From Heterocephalus glaber (Eukaryota > Chordata > Mammalia > Rodentia > Bathyergidae): DNA of 64,000 bases. Shown here in pieces: positions 9,766 through 23,217 of the stretch (positions are counted from its first letter, which is position 1; each line of letters starts with the position of its first letter). Both the position numbers and the translations under genes were made by a program. The DNA lies in contig NW_004624734.1 of assembly GCF_000247695.1 (NCBI RefSeq), positions 32,937,734 through 33,001,733 on the forward strand. The letters run 5' to 3'. The notes below the pieces were generated by a model that saw only the letters and a list, made by a program, of their open reading frames with translations, searched no databases and was not told the DNA's origin.

Positions 9766-12700
9766 CTGAAATTTTGGAGTAGGAGAATTCTTTCTGAATA
9801 AAAAATAATCAAATTTAAACTTTAAAAGAATTTGCCCAATACTGCCCAATTGTTCATTAGACAAAATCAGTAAGTTCTGGCAATATGTAGATCAAAGTGT
9901 ATACCTCTACAGACTTGGGCAATAGCGGCTTCTAAGAAGACAGTAATTAACTTTTAAAAACCCTGATGGCAGCTTTCTCCTCAAGAATTCTCTCTTCAAA
10001 TCAACGCAGTACTTGCAATGAAAAGTGGCAGTATTAAGATAAAAGTAGTGATTATTAACAGAATTTATTTTCCTTTCTTGTGAAAAAAGTTTTATAGTGT
10101 TTTTTTTTTTTGCCTGATTTATTTACCATTAGCCTCTAATCCTCTCAAAAGGAATTATGATTTCTTTCAGAGCTCAATGAAATGTCACAAGTCTCAGAAT
10201 AGCCTGAAACAGACTTCTGAAATAACTTTTTCCTTTATAAGTCAATGTGTTTATTATAGGTAAATTAGGACATATAAATACAGAGATAAATCCTTGACAC
10301 ATGTAGATCCAAACTTAAATGCCTTAAGACTCTGGCCTAGCTCTTTTCCTTTGATGTGACTGTGTGACTTTGACACATGTCCTGTAGCCATAGCTGAAGA
10401 GAAGTTGAGGAAGGCCCTCTGGGCCAGGACCACAGTCCTTCTTGTACATACTGAGAAGAAGCTCAAACAGCATTTTTATCTTTAGCTTCCTTCTGACATA
10501 AATGAGTAAATAAATAAACAAAAACTCAATATTCAGTTATGCCAACCCATACCTAAGCTCAATGGAAGATACTTTTTAGTACTCAAAAACAATTACATGC
10601 TTTAGGTGTCTCACTATAAGACAAACATTTCAAAATTTTAAGAGAGTCATGTCAAAGTGATAGAGATTTATAATCGTTAACTACTGACTTCAAAATCATC
10701 CAGGATAAGACAATTTCTTTCAGGCCATGCTACAAAATGTTGGACCTTTAAGTACTTGTTCTTCTTGAATTGTATAAACCAGGGCAGGGCGTAGGTTTTT
10801 GCACAGCCTTATAAATGGTTAGTCACTACTTTGGATGACCTTTGGTGGATTCTACCAATGAATAGTTTGTTTCTAAGTTTCAATATGCTCTTTTTTTCCT
10901 TATGTTGAAATTTAACTGTTAATTGTCTGAAATTGATAATGACCTCAGATATTGACTACTGGGCTATTTTGTTCTCAATCAGTATCAGACTAGACACATA
11001 CACATTGAAGATTGTGATATAATATCTGTTTTCATGTGAGAAATTAGACTTTTCTATTAATTCTCTTGAACAGAACCCTGCACAGAACAAACTCAACCAT
11101 CAGTAATATCATTGTATTATAGCTGATCATCTAGGTTAAAAGGCAAAGGGCATCTGAGTAGACCAGAGATGCCTTCAGAAAGGCTGAAAACACTCACCTT
11201 GAAATGGATCTGCACTGCAGACTAAGGACACGCCTCTTGCTATACCTTTGTTGGCCTGGAGCCTGGGTTTTGACAGACACTCAAAAGCAAATGCAGCTAT
11301 TCAAACATTTTCCCATATCTGAAGAGTATCTTGGGTACTCAAGTGTATTATGAAATGTGATTAACATGCTTTGATTTTTGAAAAATTCCAGAGAAGGAAA
11401 AGAATGTAAATAAAAGAATGGAATATATTTATACAATTGGACATTATAGAATCAGAAATATAGACAGAAAATAAACAAATGAGATTAAGTTGATACATCT
11501 GGGGAGGGAACACTAGCCCATTCATCCTTAGGTTTCCTGTGAAGTAAACTGGAAAGTAACTGTTTCTATCTGTATTTTGCAAATGGAAAAATCAAGGTAT
11601 GAAGCACAAAAAAGACATGAAAAAAAGTTACAGGTTTCCCAATGGAAGGACTGAATAAGAATTCTAAGGGTAAATCTCTTATTGTCACACTTATTCTTTC
11701 ATCTCTTTATCACAGAACACCCATTAGCTGTTCTTACTTGTTCTTCAGGAAATTTGTGACCTACCTAATACCTGCCAGATAATAAACAACTTTAACTTTC
11801 ATGAACACAGAATATAATTTTAAGCAGGTGTAGAAGAGGTAGAAGAAAGGAAGAAAGACATAATCTTGACTTACACGACTTTTGTGTGATAGGGAGAGAA
11901 TGCATGAGAGAGAGAGAGAACAAAAGACCTACAAGTCATCTTAAATCTTTTTGGAAACAGGTATGGCTGAATAAAGTTGATTTCAAAATAGATGACACAG
12001 ATGTAGTCTAATATCATGTAAAGTGAGAAAAACAAATGAAAAAAATTTATCTTTTTGCCTTTTATATTTTCATTGCACTTTGATTAAATATTTAAATATC
12101 GCTGGGTACAATAAAGTAAAATCAAGAAAAAAATTTAGATTTCATTGAGATTGGCAGGTTCATTCTAATTCTACATTTTTACTTATGTGGTTAGTAAAAT
12201 TACATACTACAATTAATAACAAAGGAAAATATTATCATGGTATCCTCTGCTTTCTCAAACATCAGTTTAGGAAAAAGTAAATGCTTGATATTGCTGTCAA
12301 GAAGAGCTTAAGATCTCTGTAGGTTTGGTGTATACTTGTTTAAATGGCCACGCATATTATGCAAATCAATAGAAGAGTAAGTTTTTAAGCAGATTTTGGT
12401 CACAAGTTAAGTATAATTTGCCAAGACTATATGAAATCAAACAGTCATAATTTACCTGAAGAAGTTTTGATTAAATATATGCCCAAAGTGATCTTTCCTT
12501 AAATCATGCCAGCCCAGTGGACAATTACTAACATATGAACAATGGGTAACAACTGAAATGTGCAAGAGACTCTAAAAAAGAAAATGATTATTTTGGAACA
12601 ATAGTCTCTGAGAAGTGTCCTTGGCAAAGTTGATTAGGTTCTAAGACCAGCAATTCAAAAAACAAAGTATAGTATATCACATTCTTTGCAGCATGAAATT

Positions 12701-13084
12701 TTAGAGTTATTTAAAACAAATTCAGGATTTTAAATAGGTTGTGATATAGTTAGATAAAGTCTTGATAAAGACAATGATCTACTTAAGTCAAAATCAGATA
12801 TCTTTTTCATCACAGGTAAAGTTGGTTTCTTAGGAAATATCCAAGCAATTTGCTAAGTCAGCCACATACTAATTATCTTTAAAGGTTTTAATATGACATT
12901 GCACCTAGACAACCTTCTTTGTACTTATTTGGGGAAGAAAATGAAGGTGCTAGGCTTAGGGACTAACATATATGTCATATTATTTTTACTTTATAGCCTT
13001 CTATTGATAAACAGTTGCACTGATAGAAAAAAAGGCAAATATAGACCAGAAATGATACACATGCATGTGCATGTGTGTGTGTTA
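9766..13084. other. Long unassigned AT-rich stretch
   Basis: No repeat or gene can be named. A minus-strand frame near 10254-10521 and an open minus-strand block at about 11200-11290, ending in a good donor (CAAG|GTGAGTGTT at 11199), caught my eye. Neither has a convincing acceptor or protein similarity. Confidence 0.4.
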
Positions 13085-13152
13085 GTTGCTGGTGAGTAAA
13101 CCAAGGGTGTCACACATGCTACGCAAAGGTTCTACCACTGAGCTAAATTCCC
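13085..13152 (-). mobile_element. Old ID-type SINE fragment
   Basis: The reverse complement gives GTACTGGGAATTTAGCTCAGTGG and then a diverged ID body. No clean tail. Confidence 0.6.
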
Positions 13153-14895
13153 AGTACAAATTGATATCTTAAAAACATTGCAAACCTAAACGCAGCTTAA
13201 ATACAGATATAATTTTTCAAAATTCTTAGCCATTGAATTGAAATAAATATATATTTTAAATAATGGAAAAAATTAGGATTAGATTACATATCAAACTGCA
13301 CGTAATAGCTACACATTATATGTATGTTATATATGTGGCATCCTTGGCATGCCTGTAGATCACAAACACTTAAAATGTTTATCTTTCATTTATGTACAAG
13401 TAAATACTCTAAAGACACACATTTTAATGGAACATATTCCTAGCAATATAAGATATATAACTCATTTTTCTCTGGAGACAGACAATTAGAGTTTTTGTTT
13501 CTTGGGGTTTGAATTTATGAGTCTTTTAGGAATGGTTTATACAATTATTACATGTATGAAATTTTTTTTAAAAAACAACCAAATGCCTTTAATATTCAAC
13601 TTGAAATTTTTCCAACAGTTTATATGGAGCCTTAATACATAATCAGGAGGTTAGACCGCTCAAAGATAAATCTAAGCAGGATGACTTAATAAAAATAAAC
13701 AGTCTACTAGACAGAGTGATTGTAAATGCCCTGGGGATCAGAAACTGTGTCTTGTACTGCCCCTCATCTAGCATGGAGGCTTATACATAACAGTTACAAA
13801 ATACATATTGATAGTCTAAAACACAATTAAACAACTTAAATTCTAGCCCTACTTTTGCCATTGACATTTCTGGATATTCAGTATTTTGGGGGGTATCTCA
13901 CCCATGATGTATTCCATCTCTCAGAACTACAGATCACAGTCCAGGAGAGAGCCCATCCCTACCTGCATTTCAAGTTTGTTATTGTTATAAGATCCTTATT
14001 CCTTGGTCAAAGCTGATGGAAACAAAGGTAGACTCGTGACTCAAGCTAAGTAAATTATAGTATCTCATCTGAGAATGTGAATTTATAGGCACATAGGCAG
14101 TTGGAAACTAAAATCAATGGCAGAACACTAAAGATTCAGCTGAGTTTCTCAGAGCTATTGTAATGGTCTCAGCTTCTCTTTTATGAGGGCTATCTGTCTG
14201 ACTCTTCCTTAAATTCTGAGAGGTCCTATACCCCATACGCTTAAAGAAAATTTTCACTTTTGGGTAATAAATAAGAGAAATGAACCAAAGCTTGTTTAAG
14301 CGAGAACATTTCTCTTCCCAGGTGTTTCAACAAATGTAAAATATTACACATACACTTCAAGTAGGTTTGTTAGTTCAAACTCTCTCCCAAGTCTGGAATC
14401 TCTCAGACACTTTTCCAAGAAATAAGTCATGATAAATTCTTTCTGAACAGAAAAGGCTAGTTTTAACGGCTTGGTCCTTCTTTAGAGGAAACTAAAAATC
14501 TAAGCAAGATACTAGAATAAATACATTTGCATATAAATATTCATATACAAGTATGATTATTTAAGATATATTTCCTAATAATAGAATTATAAGGTCAAAA
14601 ACAGCACGTGTTTAATTTTAAAGCTCCTAATATTGTAACACTAAGCTACATCCCAAGAAAGCTGTACTATTTTATACTTTAAACAAAAGGCCCATGACAG
14701 TGCCCACATCACACACAGCATGAGGCACTATCTTTAAACAAAATAAAAATTAAAAATGAAATTTTAAATGTGCCTTTTAAACCTGTGATAATTGTGATTT
14801 TTATTTACTATATCACATATTTATAAATACTTCTGTTAACATTTGACAGGAAGTTCTTCTCTATTAAAGAAAAATATCAGCATTTTTTTTCTAGT
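13153..14895. other. Unassigned AT-rich stretch
   Basis: I see no recognisable element, RNA gene or exon. Confidence 0.45.
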
Positions 14896-14964
14896 TGTTT
14901 TTTTTTTTTCCAGCACCAGGGGTTGAACTCAGGACCTTGTGCTTGTGAGGCAGGCACAATCTAG
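14896..14964 (-). mobile_element. 5'-truncated ID-like SINE
   Basis: T-run, then CCAGCACCAGGGGTTGAACT, AGGACCTTGTGCTTGTGAGG and CAGGC: the minus-strand form of the ID-like family. The tRNA-like 5' end is missing. Confidence 0.75.
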
Positions 14965-15164
14965 TTCTTTCTTAGTGCCACAGATGCTACTTAGGAAATA
15001 CGTGATTCAGAAACAATACCTATTTTTTAAAATATATGTGCTCAAAATGCAAATATAATCAGAGCCAAGTCTGAAATGAAGTTGGAAGGAATCTCAGATG
15101 CTCTCATGTAGCAATATCAAACCAAAACAAAGTGGGATCACTTTAATATTATAACACTATAGAC

Positions 15165-15365
15165 AGCCAGGTGTGGAGGCACATGTCTGTAATCCCAGCA
15201 CTCTGGGAGTCTGAGGCAGAAGAATCACAAGTTCAAACCCAGCCTGGGAAATGGCAACTTAGTAAGACCCTGTCTCAAAATAAAAAATAAAAAGGGCTTG
15301 GGGATGTAGCTCAGTGTAATGGTTCTGAGTTCAATCCCCAATACTAACAAGAAGAAAAAAAAACT
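15165..15365 (+). mobile_element. B1+ID dimeric SINE
   Basis: A 7SL-derived B1-type left half (AGCCAGGTGTGGAGGCACAT ... TAATCCCAGCACTCTGGGAG ... GACCCTGTCTCAAAATAAA) is joined to an ID-like right half (GGGCTTGGGGATGTAGCTCAG ... GTTCAATCCCC) and an A-rich tail. Dimers of this architecture are known from several non-murid rodent groups. Confidence 0.85.
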
Positions 15366-16199
15366 AAGACAAAGTAAAAATTTACTGGTGAGGTAAAATA
15401 TAAACTAAAGAGAACAATACAGAAGAGAAAGAAGGAAAAAGATCAAAGTGTTAAAATTTTCAAAATTTGAATAGTGTTTCAACTTCTGACATAGACAGAA
15501 GAAACTAATTTTTAAGAGTATTTGAGGCCTGGAATGTAAGCAATATACTATTCTGGTTATTGAAAGGATATCATATCAGATACTGGTATCTACTACCAAA
15601 GAATACTACCATAATCCAATTTTACTAAACATTATAAATATTCAGAATGTATGAGGAGTGATAAATTCTGGGAAATCTGGGTTGTGAAATTAGAAACTCT
15701 GAGCACAGGAGACATATAGACAAGGTAGCAGAATGAACAGGAGAGAGCACTGAAAGGGCAGAAAAGTGCTGTTACTTCTCAAGGAGCCTTTTGGATAGAA
15801 ACCTGCAGTCCTCCAATTCCAGACATGCCCAGGGAAGACTGGTATCCCTGTCCCCACTTCCTTGTCACAACTTTCTTTTTCAAATCTCCTGGGTTCCTCT
15901 GATGTACAAAACATCTCTAATTTAATAATAAATGCAAAAGAAAAAAAAAGATTTGCTCAAATAGTTGCTAAGTGTCTACTATATACTTATTCCTGAGTCA
16001 GGACCAATGAGGAATAGAGAAGTATAACACATGTTCTCCATCTAGAAGAAGATAAGCTCCAAACTGAATGGTAGATCATGGAACAAAAGCATTTATAAAA
16101 ATTATTTCTATTATAATCTCCTTATCCCAAAATACATAAATCAACATTAAATCTAATTTATTGTTCTTCTGAATTGAAAGATAAACCTCATTTGTTTAA
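15366..16199. other. Unassigned stretch
   Basis: Nothing recognisable. The 74-codon minus frame at 15690-15914 has no family resemblance. Confidence 0.45.
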
Positions 16200-17247
16200 A
16201 AAAATAAGTTCTAGACAAAACATGGGAGAAAATCTGTGCAATACTTGAGAAAGCAAAGATTTCTTAGGACAGAAGAAGCACTTGGCCATAAAAACATTGG
16301 TAAATTAGACTTTAACAAGATTAAAACCTGTTGCTCTTTAATACAAACCACCAACAAAATAAAAACAGGTAATAGATGAAGAAAATATTAGCAGTTGTAT
16401 CTAGAATACATGTTTAAAGTTTTATACAATAAAAACCAGGAAAAGATTTAGAACTTCACAAAAGATACATAACTGGTCAATAAGCACATAAAAATATATT
16501 ATTAGTCATCAGGGAAATGGAAATTAAAATTCAATGGGATACTACTTTACGTATACTAGAACAAAATAAAAATGACTGGCAAAACCAAGAGTCAGTGAGG
16601 ATGTAGAGCAACTAGAATTCCCATTAACTGCTAACTACAGAATGGTATAACTACAAACTACCCTAATTACAAAATGGTATAACCACTTTGGAAAACAGTA
16701 TGGAAGTCTCTTATAAATTTAATTGGACACTTACCATACAACTAAGCAATGTTAGTCCGAGATACTCACCTAAGAGAAATTAAAACATACGTCCATAAAA
16801 AAATACACAAATTAAAAATGGCTTTATGCATAAATCTAAAATGCAAAAAACTAAAATGTCTACTAGTAGGTAAAAACATAAATTATAGTATATTTGTACA
16901 AAGGTGAACTAGTCAGCAATAAAGAAAGAAACATTGATGTATATGATAACAATAAATGAATTTCAAAATCATTATCCCGAACAAAAGAAACCTGATATAA
17001 AAAAGTATGGACTAAATGATTCCATCTATATGCAATTTTAGAAGTGACAAAACTAATCTGCTGCAAAAGAAATAAATTCAATTGTTGCCTGGGGACAGGG
17101 TGGGGATTGCCAGTACAGGATCATGAGGAAATTTTCTGGGAAGATGGAAATTCCTCATATCTGATTATGGTGATGGTTATAAGTATGCATGAATTTGTGA
17201 AGTCACCTCAGTACCTATGAACCCTGGAGCATGAATTCTACTGTATG
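16200..17247 (+). mobile_element. Old L1M ORF2 C-terminus and 3'UTR
   Basis: The segment runs through the ORF2 tail ('atggcaaaaccaagagtcagtgagg', 'ctttggaaaacagtatggaag', 'tactcacctaagagaaattaaaac') into an old 3'UTR ('tgattccatctatatgcaatttt', 'ttgcctggggacagggtggggattg', 'tatctgattatggtgatggttat'). All frames are broken. A ~35-bp internal tandem duplication lies at about 16630-16690. Confidence 0.8.
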
Positions 17248-17254
17248 CCTCTTA

Positions 17255-17346
17255 ACTTTTTTTTTTTTTTTTGGTACCGGGGATCGAACTCGGGTCCTTC
17301 TGCTTGCAAGGCAGGCAGCGGAACCACTGAGCTAAATCCCTGGCCC
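17255..17346 (-). mobile_element. Young ID-like SINE with target-site duplication
   Basis: Full minus-strand copy: T-tail, GGTACCGGGGATCGAACTCG, the reverse complement of the A box, and CCCTGGCCC. It is flanked by a short repeat (CCTCTTA before, CCTCTTA after). It inserted at the end of the old L1 3'UTR. Confidence 0.9.
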
Positions 17347-17353
17347 ACCTCTT

Positions 17354-17911
17354 ATCTTTGATAAGCTATATTCCCAGAGAAAAATCATTACAATTACCTT
17401 GATGAAAATCAAGATATAATTCTAGATTTTTATGTAAATAAAATAGGCTACTTCCTACCCACACCCAAAAGTAAATCATGGATGAAAATGGTTCATCATT
17501 TATTTTAGTGCAGAAATGACAGGTTCTGACAATTTACTGCTTTTAAAGAAGAATGGGAAATGCAGCAACTCAAAGCAAAGGGTACTTGGTTGCCTGATAC
17601 ATCTTACTTTTCCTCTAAGACTCATTCTCACAGTGAGACCAGCAAACAAATGATGAATACTCATCTTTCCTTACGGAGATTCAACTTCTTTTGTATTGAC
17701 TTCCTTAAATTCTCAACTCCTTATTGAACAAAATACTACATACCTTTTTCTCTGGCCCACAAATTATCTCTTAATTTTGCTACTGGTTGATGCTGATGTG
17801 AATAAAGCCTTTTGATAATTCACAATAAATCAGGAGAAAAGGATCCTCACATAAAACCTAACTATTTTTTACTTAGGATAGTTTAGCTCTTAATAAGAAA
17901 TGCTTATTAGA
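17354..17911. other. Unassigned stretch
   Basis: I see nothing supportable between the SINE and the L1. Confidence 0.45.
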
Positions 17912-20297
17912 TATGCCAGTACCAGATCATACACCACGACAATGTAGGCTTCATCCTAGAGATGCAAGGATGGTTCAACATATGCAAATCAATAAATGTA
18001 ATTCATCACATAAACAGAAGTAAGGACAAAAATCACATGATCCTCTCAATAGATGTAGAAAAAAGCTTTGACAGAAACCAACATCCATTCAAGATATTAA
18101 AAAACCCTGAAGAAAATAGGTATAGAAGGACCTTATCTCAAATCTGAAAAAAGCCATTTCTCACCATCCTACTCCCAACAACATCTTAAATAGGGAAAAA
18201 CTGAAACCTTGCCCTCTAAAATCAGGAACAAGACAAGGATGTCCACCACTTCCGTTTAACACAGTCCTGGAAACATTAGTTAGAGTAATCAGGCCAGAAA
18301 AAGAAATATAAGTGATACATATAGGAAAGGAAGAAGTCAAAACAAAACAAAAAAATTTGCAGATAATACAATCCTCTACTTACACAATCCATAAAATTCC
18401 ACCAAATGACTACTAGAATTAATAATCAAATTTAGCAATGTAACAGGATACACAATCAATACACAAAAATCAATAGCATTCCTATACACTAATAATGAAC
18501 TCATTGAGAAAGAAATTAGGAAAATAATATCATTCACAATAGCATCCAAAAAAAGTCTAGGAACTAACCAAATTAAGGAAGTGAAAGACTTGTACAATGA
18601 AAATTACATCACTCTGAAAAAGGAGATCAAAGAGGACATCAGAAAATGGAAGACTATTCCAAGTCCCTGGATAGGCAGAAACAATACAGTCAAAATGGCT
18701 ATACTTCCAAAACTGTCATATAGATTTAATGCAATCCCAATCAAAATACCAACAGTATTTCTCAAAGATCTAGAGAAAACAATTTAAAAATTCATCTGGA
18801 ACCAGAACAGATCCACGATAGCAAAAGCAATCCAGGGTAACAAAAGCAAAGCAGGAAATATCACAATCCTGGATTATAAATTATTTTATAAAGTCACAGT
18901 GATAAAAAACAAAACAAAACATAATACTGGCACAAAAAAGAGTAATGTGGGTCAGTGGAACAGACTAGAGACTAGAGGAAGCAGAAATAACCCCAGGTAT
19001 ATTCAGCTACTTGATCTCTGACAAAGGGGCCAAAAATGTACACTAAAGGAAAAATAGCTTCTTTAACAAATGGTACAGGAAAACTGGATATCCACATGTA
19101 GAAGACTAAGTCTAGACCTATATACCTCACCATGTACTAAACTAAAATCAAAATGGATCAAAGTGGATCTAAATGTTAAAATAGAAACAATCTGCTGGAA
19201 GATGAAATAGATAAAATTCTTGAAGACATAGGTGTAGGAAAGGACTTTCTGAACAGAACCCTGGTTGCATAGGAAATAGTACTGAGAATCAATGAATGAG
19301 ATCATATCAAATTTAAAAATCTTCTGGACATCAAAGGAAAAATTAACAAAGTGAAGAGACAACTTACAGAATGGGAAAAATTTTTGTCAGCTATTCCTTG
19401 GACAGAGGACTAACATGTGGCATATATAAAGAATCAAAAAAAATTAGACCTCCCAAAATAAAAGATCTAATAAAAAAATAGGCAACCCAAATGAATAGAT
19501 ACTTCTCAGAAGAAGTACAAACGGCCAAAAATACATGAAAAAATATTCAACACTGCTGGCCATTAGAGAAAGCATATTAAAACAACATTGAAATACCATC
19601 TCATTCCAGAAAGAATAGTTATCATAAAGAAATCAAGTAATAACAAATGGTGGCGAGGCTTCAGGGAAAAAGGAACCCTGCTACATGGTTGATGGGATTG
19701 TAAACTAGTACAACTCCTATGGAAAAGAGTATGAAGATTCTTCAAAAAACTAAAAAAAGAAATTCAGTTTGACTCAGCTATTCCCCTTCTAGGTATTTCC
19801 CAAAGAAGTTAAAGTCATCATATTACAACGACACATGCATACCAATATTTATAGCACCACAATTTATAAAATCATTGCTAAATCTTGGAAATGGCCTATA
19901 TGCCCATCAACAGATGAATGAATAATGAAAATGTGGTATTTATACACAATGGAGTACATAAAGAAGGATAAACTTGAAGCATTCATAGGTAAACGGATGC
20001 ACCTTGGGACCATAATGTTAAGTGAAATCAATCAGACACATTAGCTAAATATCTTATGGTTTCTCTTATATGAGAGATTAAAAAAATAAAAGATAGATAA
20101 TATGAAACAAGGAGATCGTTTGCAAAAAGGAAGGTGACCAAGAGCCAGAAAGAGTGGGGAGGGAGGGAGGGAATGGGAAGGGGATGAAAAAGAATTAAGA
20201 TATGTTATGTATATGTACCAACGCCCCACAATCATTATATACTACAAAGATGTACTAATAAAAATAAAAATTTTTAAAAAGAGAGAAGAAAAAAAAG
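17912..20297 (+). mobile_element. 5'-truncated L1: ORF2 reverse-transcriptase half to 3'UTR
   Basis: It starts inside the reverse-transcriptase domain ([19 protein letters not shown], then SIDVEKSFD). The catalytic YADD region is degraded to FADN (near 18355-18366). The ORF2 C-terminus follows (FLKDLEKTI; 'gaggcttcagggaaaaaggaa'), then a purine- and G-rich 3'UTR (about 20130-20190) and an A-rich end. Several frameshifts and stops show it is dead. The open frames on either strand here are pieces or shadows of it. Confidence 0.9.
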
Positions 20298-20483
20298 GCT
20301 AGCCTAGTATATAACTTGCAGTCTATCTTTTCTAAACTGCATTCTGAAATGTGCCACTCACTGGTATACCAGGAATGGTTGGGGCAGCTAAAAAAACCAG
20401 TTAAAATCAAAAGCACTCTAATCATTTTGTCTTCTACCAAAATCTAAATATGCCAATGGCAACGTGTTCATACGTACAACCTG

Positions 20484-20947
20484 TGCTATGGTTTGAACAT
20501 GGTTTGAGTGTTTCCTCCAGCATTCATATGCTGGAAATTTAGTCCTCAGGTACAATGGTAGTAGAAGCTTTAAGAGGTGGAGCCCAGCAGATCAAAGGGG
20601 ACATTACCCTCATAAGGGATTAAGTTATTGCCTGGGAACTAATTAGTTCTCAGGGATCCTTGTTAGTTCTCTGCAAGAAGACTGTTCTAAAAGAGCTAGA
20701 CTGGCTCCACCTTACCTACTCCCTGACTTTCTGTCATTCCATGTGATCTCTCCTTCTAACATGTGCTCCCACCATGACATCATCTGCCTTAATGTGATGC
20801 TGTCCGAGGGCACCAGAGCCCAAATTGATGGGGTTACCTGACCTTGGACTTTTAGCCTCCAAAACTCTGAGCTAAATAAATAGTTTCTCTTTATGAAGTA
20901 TTTGGCCTCAGGTATTTTGTTATAATAACACAAAATGAACTAATACA
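20484..20947 (+). mobile_element. MaLR-type solo LTR
   Basis: It begins TGCTATGGTTTGAAC. It continues with 'taagaggtggagcccag' and 'catgtgatctctcc', then 'cttggacttttagcctccaa', an AATAAA-type signal ('gctaaataaatag') and 'ggtattttgttataataac', and ends ACTAATACA. This is the standard plan of mammalian MaLR-related LTRs. No internal or second LTR is adjacent, so it is solitary. Confidence 0.7.
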
Positions 20948-21309
20948 ATCTGTCGTGTGCTTTGTGACAGAAACAGGTTAAGAAACACTGGCCTACTCTA
21001 ATAATCTCCTTTTAAAGATAAAGGAGCAGGGTCAATGTTTATATAATCATTATTAAAAAGTGGTTGAGGCACTGGGATTCTTTCTATGTCTGCATGATTT
21101 CCAAGATTTTGTCCTCTGGTATCAGGCTTTCTTTTATTAATTCTGCAAGATGTTTCAATTTTAATTTAGGTATTCTTCTATGTATAAAACTCTTAAGCCT
21201 TTTAAAGCATTCTAACAACCAAAAAGAGGAGGAAAACTCTAAACTCACTATACAACAAAAATTTTTAATTCAATATCTATTCAGTTTACTAGAAACATAG
21301 GATATCTAG

Positions 21310-22190
21310 AATAGAAAATGACTTAAGATGGACAGGATATTGTCCCTGCTCTCAAAGTATTTTTAATCTCCTGAGAGAAAAAAGATGTACAAATAAATAT
21401 ATAATAGACTACTTGTAATACTAACATATGAAAGTAAGTTATGTAGCACATAGAAAAGACTACTTTTGTCTAAGAAGCAGTATCATAGAAGAGGCTTCAT
21501 ATGACATAGGCTTTAAAGAATGGATAGAATTTCACATGGCAGAAATGCAGAAGAGAGTATTCATAGGCAGATGAAATACATAGCAAAAGCAAAAGGACTG
21601 AGCCAGAAAATGGAGAGTTACTCAAGAAATGATGAAAAATGCAGAATAACTACAGCTATGCACATAGAAGGTAGACACAAGAAAGAGCACTGGTAAACAA
21701 AAGTGAAAAAAAAAAAAAAGGTAAGACCATGCCACCATGTCTTCACAGTAAAGGTAAAAGGTCTAGGCTTGGGGCTGGGGGTGTAGTTCAGGGGCAGAGC
21801 TCTTGCCTAGCAGGTATGAGGCCCTGGCTTCAATGCCCAGGACAAAAAAGGAGGTAGGTGGGAAAGGAAAAGGAAAAACAATCACTTTGGAGAAGACATT
21901 GCAGTAGGCAGAATTTTTTAAATAGATGATTAATTGGCTTTCGAATGTTAAGATGTTTTAAGGGCCAGAGTTAGGGCTGTAGCAATGGAAAAGGAAAGAT
22001 GAAAAAGAGGTGTTAAATGCAGAGGTAGAATCAAATTGAGAAAACATGTCTAATTTGGGGTTTTGGGCTTGCTGAAAGAGAATACTGGCCATGAGTAACC
22101 TAAAAGAGAATAAAAAGATAGGAAGGTGGAGGGGTTACCAATGATTTTATTTGGGATAGAACAAAGTTTTTTCCACTAAGTGTTGTATTT
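21310..22190 (+). repeat. Ancient dispersed repeat (same family as 1030-1590)
   Basis: Landmarks include 'acaggatattgtccctgctctcaaag', 'gcaaaagcaaaaggactgagcc', 'gagaagacattgcagtaggcag' and 'gttttaagggccagag'. This is the same order of blocks as elsewhere in the window. An ID SINE lies within it. Family name uncertain. Confidence 0.4.
21772..21852 (+). mobile_element. ID-type SINE, older subfamily
   Basis: GGGGCTGGGGGTGTAGTTCA, GCAGAGCTCTTGCCTAGCAG, a diverged B box and a short A-tail. Its body resembles generic rodent ID more than the young local subfamily. Confidence 0.85.
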
Positions 22191-22439
22191 TGTCTCTGCT
22201 GTACAAAATAAAATGCTTGCATTAGAACTATTATTAGACAGTTTAAGTGTGAAGAAATTTAGACTTGGTAAAAGTTAAATTGTTCAACCTCATAGGTGGT
22301 AATTTTTATTAAATCTATCAAAATTTAAAATATAAGCAGTTGACTATAACTTTCATTTCTCAGACTTCATGTCACAGAAAATCTCACATAAAAATAGTAA
22401 GAATTTTAAAATATATACATACAACATTATATATTAACA

Positions 22440-22880
22440 GCCAAAATGCCTAAATGCTCACCAATAATGTTTACGTAAAGAAATAATACCATAGGGCCAG
22501 GGATTTAGCTCAGTGGTGCCGACGCCTGCCTTGTAAGCACAAAGTCCTGAGTTCAATCCTCGGCACCCCTGCTCCTCAAAAAAGAAATAAATACCATATA
22601 AACACAATTTTATACGATGCAACTTTTAAAAATGAGTTAGTTTGTAAGTGAAAAAAGCAAGGTGCAAAAGAGTATTATAAGTAAGTAACTGTAAAAGAAA
22701 AATAGATATACACACATACTTATTTGTGACAGTTTATCTTTGGAGGCAGAGTCCTGAGACTGGCAATAGTATCTGGAGAGGAACTAGGGGACTGGAAATG
22801 TCATTGGATGAAGACTGGAAAAAAAGAAAGAAACAAAATATGTGCATGCACTACCTATTCTAGTACTTGAATTGGAAGAC
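22440..22880 (+). mobile_element. Old L1M 3'-end fragment with nested SINE
   Basis: 'ccaaaatgcctaaatgctcacc', 'tgaaaaaagcaaggtgcaaaag' and 'gagaggaactaggggactgg' are L1M 3' landmarks. The young SINE at 22494-22586 interrupts them. Confidence 0.65.
22494..22586 (+). mobile_element. Young ID-like SINE
   Basis: GGGCCAGGGATTTAGCTCAG head, CGCCTGCCTTGTAAGC, GTTCAATCC B box and an A-rich end. AAATA-ATACCATA occurs before and after it, consistent with a target-site duplication inside the old L1. Confidence 0.9.
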
Positions 22881-23000
22881 AAATGATGAATTGAATGCTT
22901 TTCACTCCTTTGGATGCCCTCCAGTGGAAAGGCCAAATAAAAAGGTGAAAGGTATGTGGCAAAAAATACAAAGGACCTAAATTAGAAAATTGGGACATCA

Positions 23001-23084
23001 GGGCTGGGGTTTGGCTCAGTGGAGCTGTGCCTGCCTTGCAAGTGCAAGGTCCTAAGTTCGATCCCTGGTATTGAAAAAAGGAAA
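23001..23084 (+). mobile_element. Young ID-like SINE with TSD
   Basis: Full-length copy from GGGCTGGGGTTTGGCTCAG to an A-tail. The flank GGACATCA is repeated on both sides, with one small difference beyond it. Confidence 0.9.
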
Positions 23085-23217
23085 TTCGGACATCAATTGT
23101 GAATAAATTAACAGATTATTTCTGAAAACTCATTCTAGCCAAACAAAATATTTGCTAGTAAAGAAACCTTTCCTAAAATACACTGTAGATAATAGATAAA
23201 ATTGACTATCATATCAT

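Noticed and set aside
11200..11290. Open minus-strand block before a strong donor (CAAG|GTGAGTGTT)
   Set aside because: No good upstream acceptor and no protein resemblance. Insufficient to call an exon.
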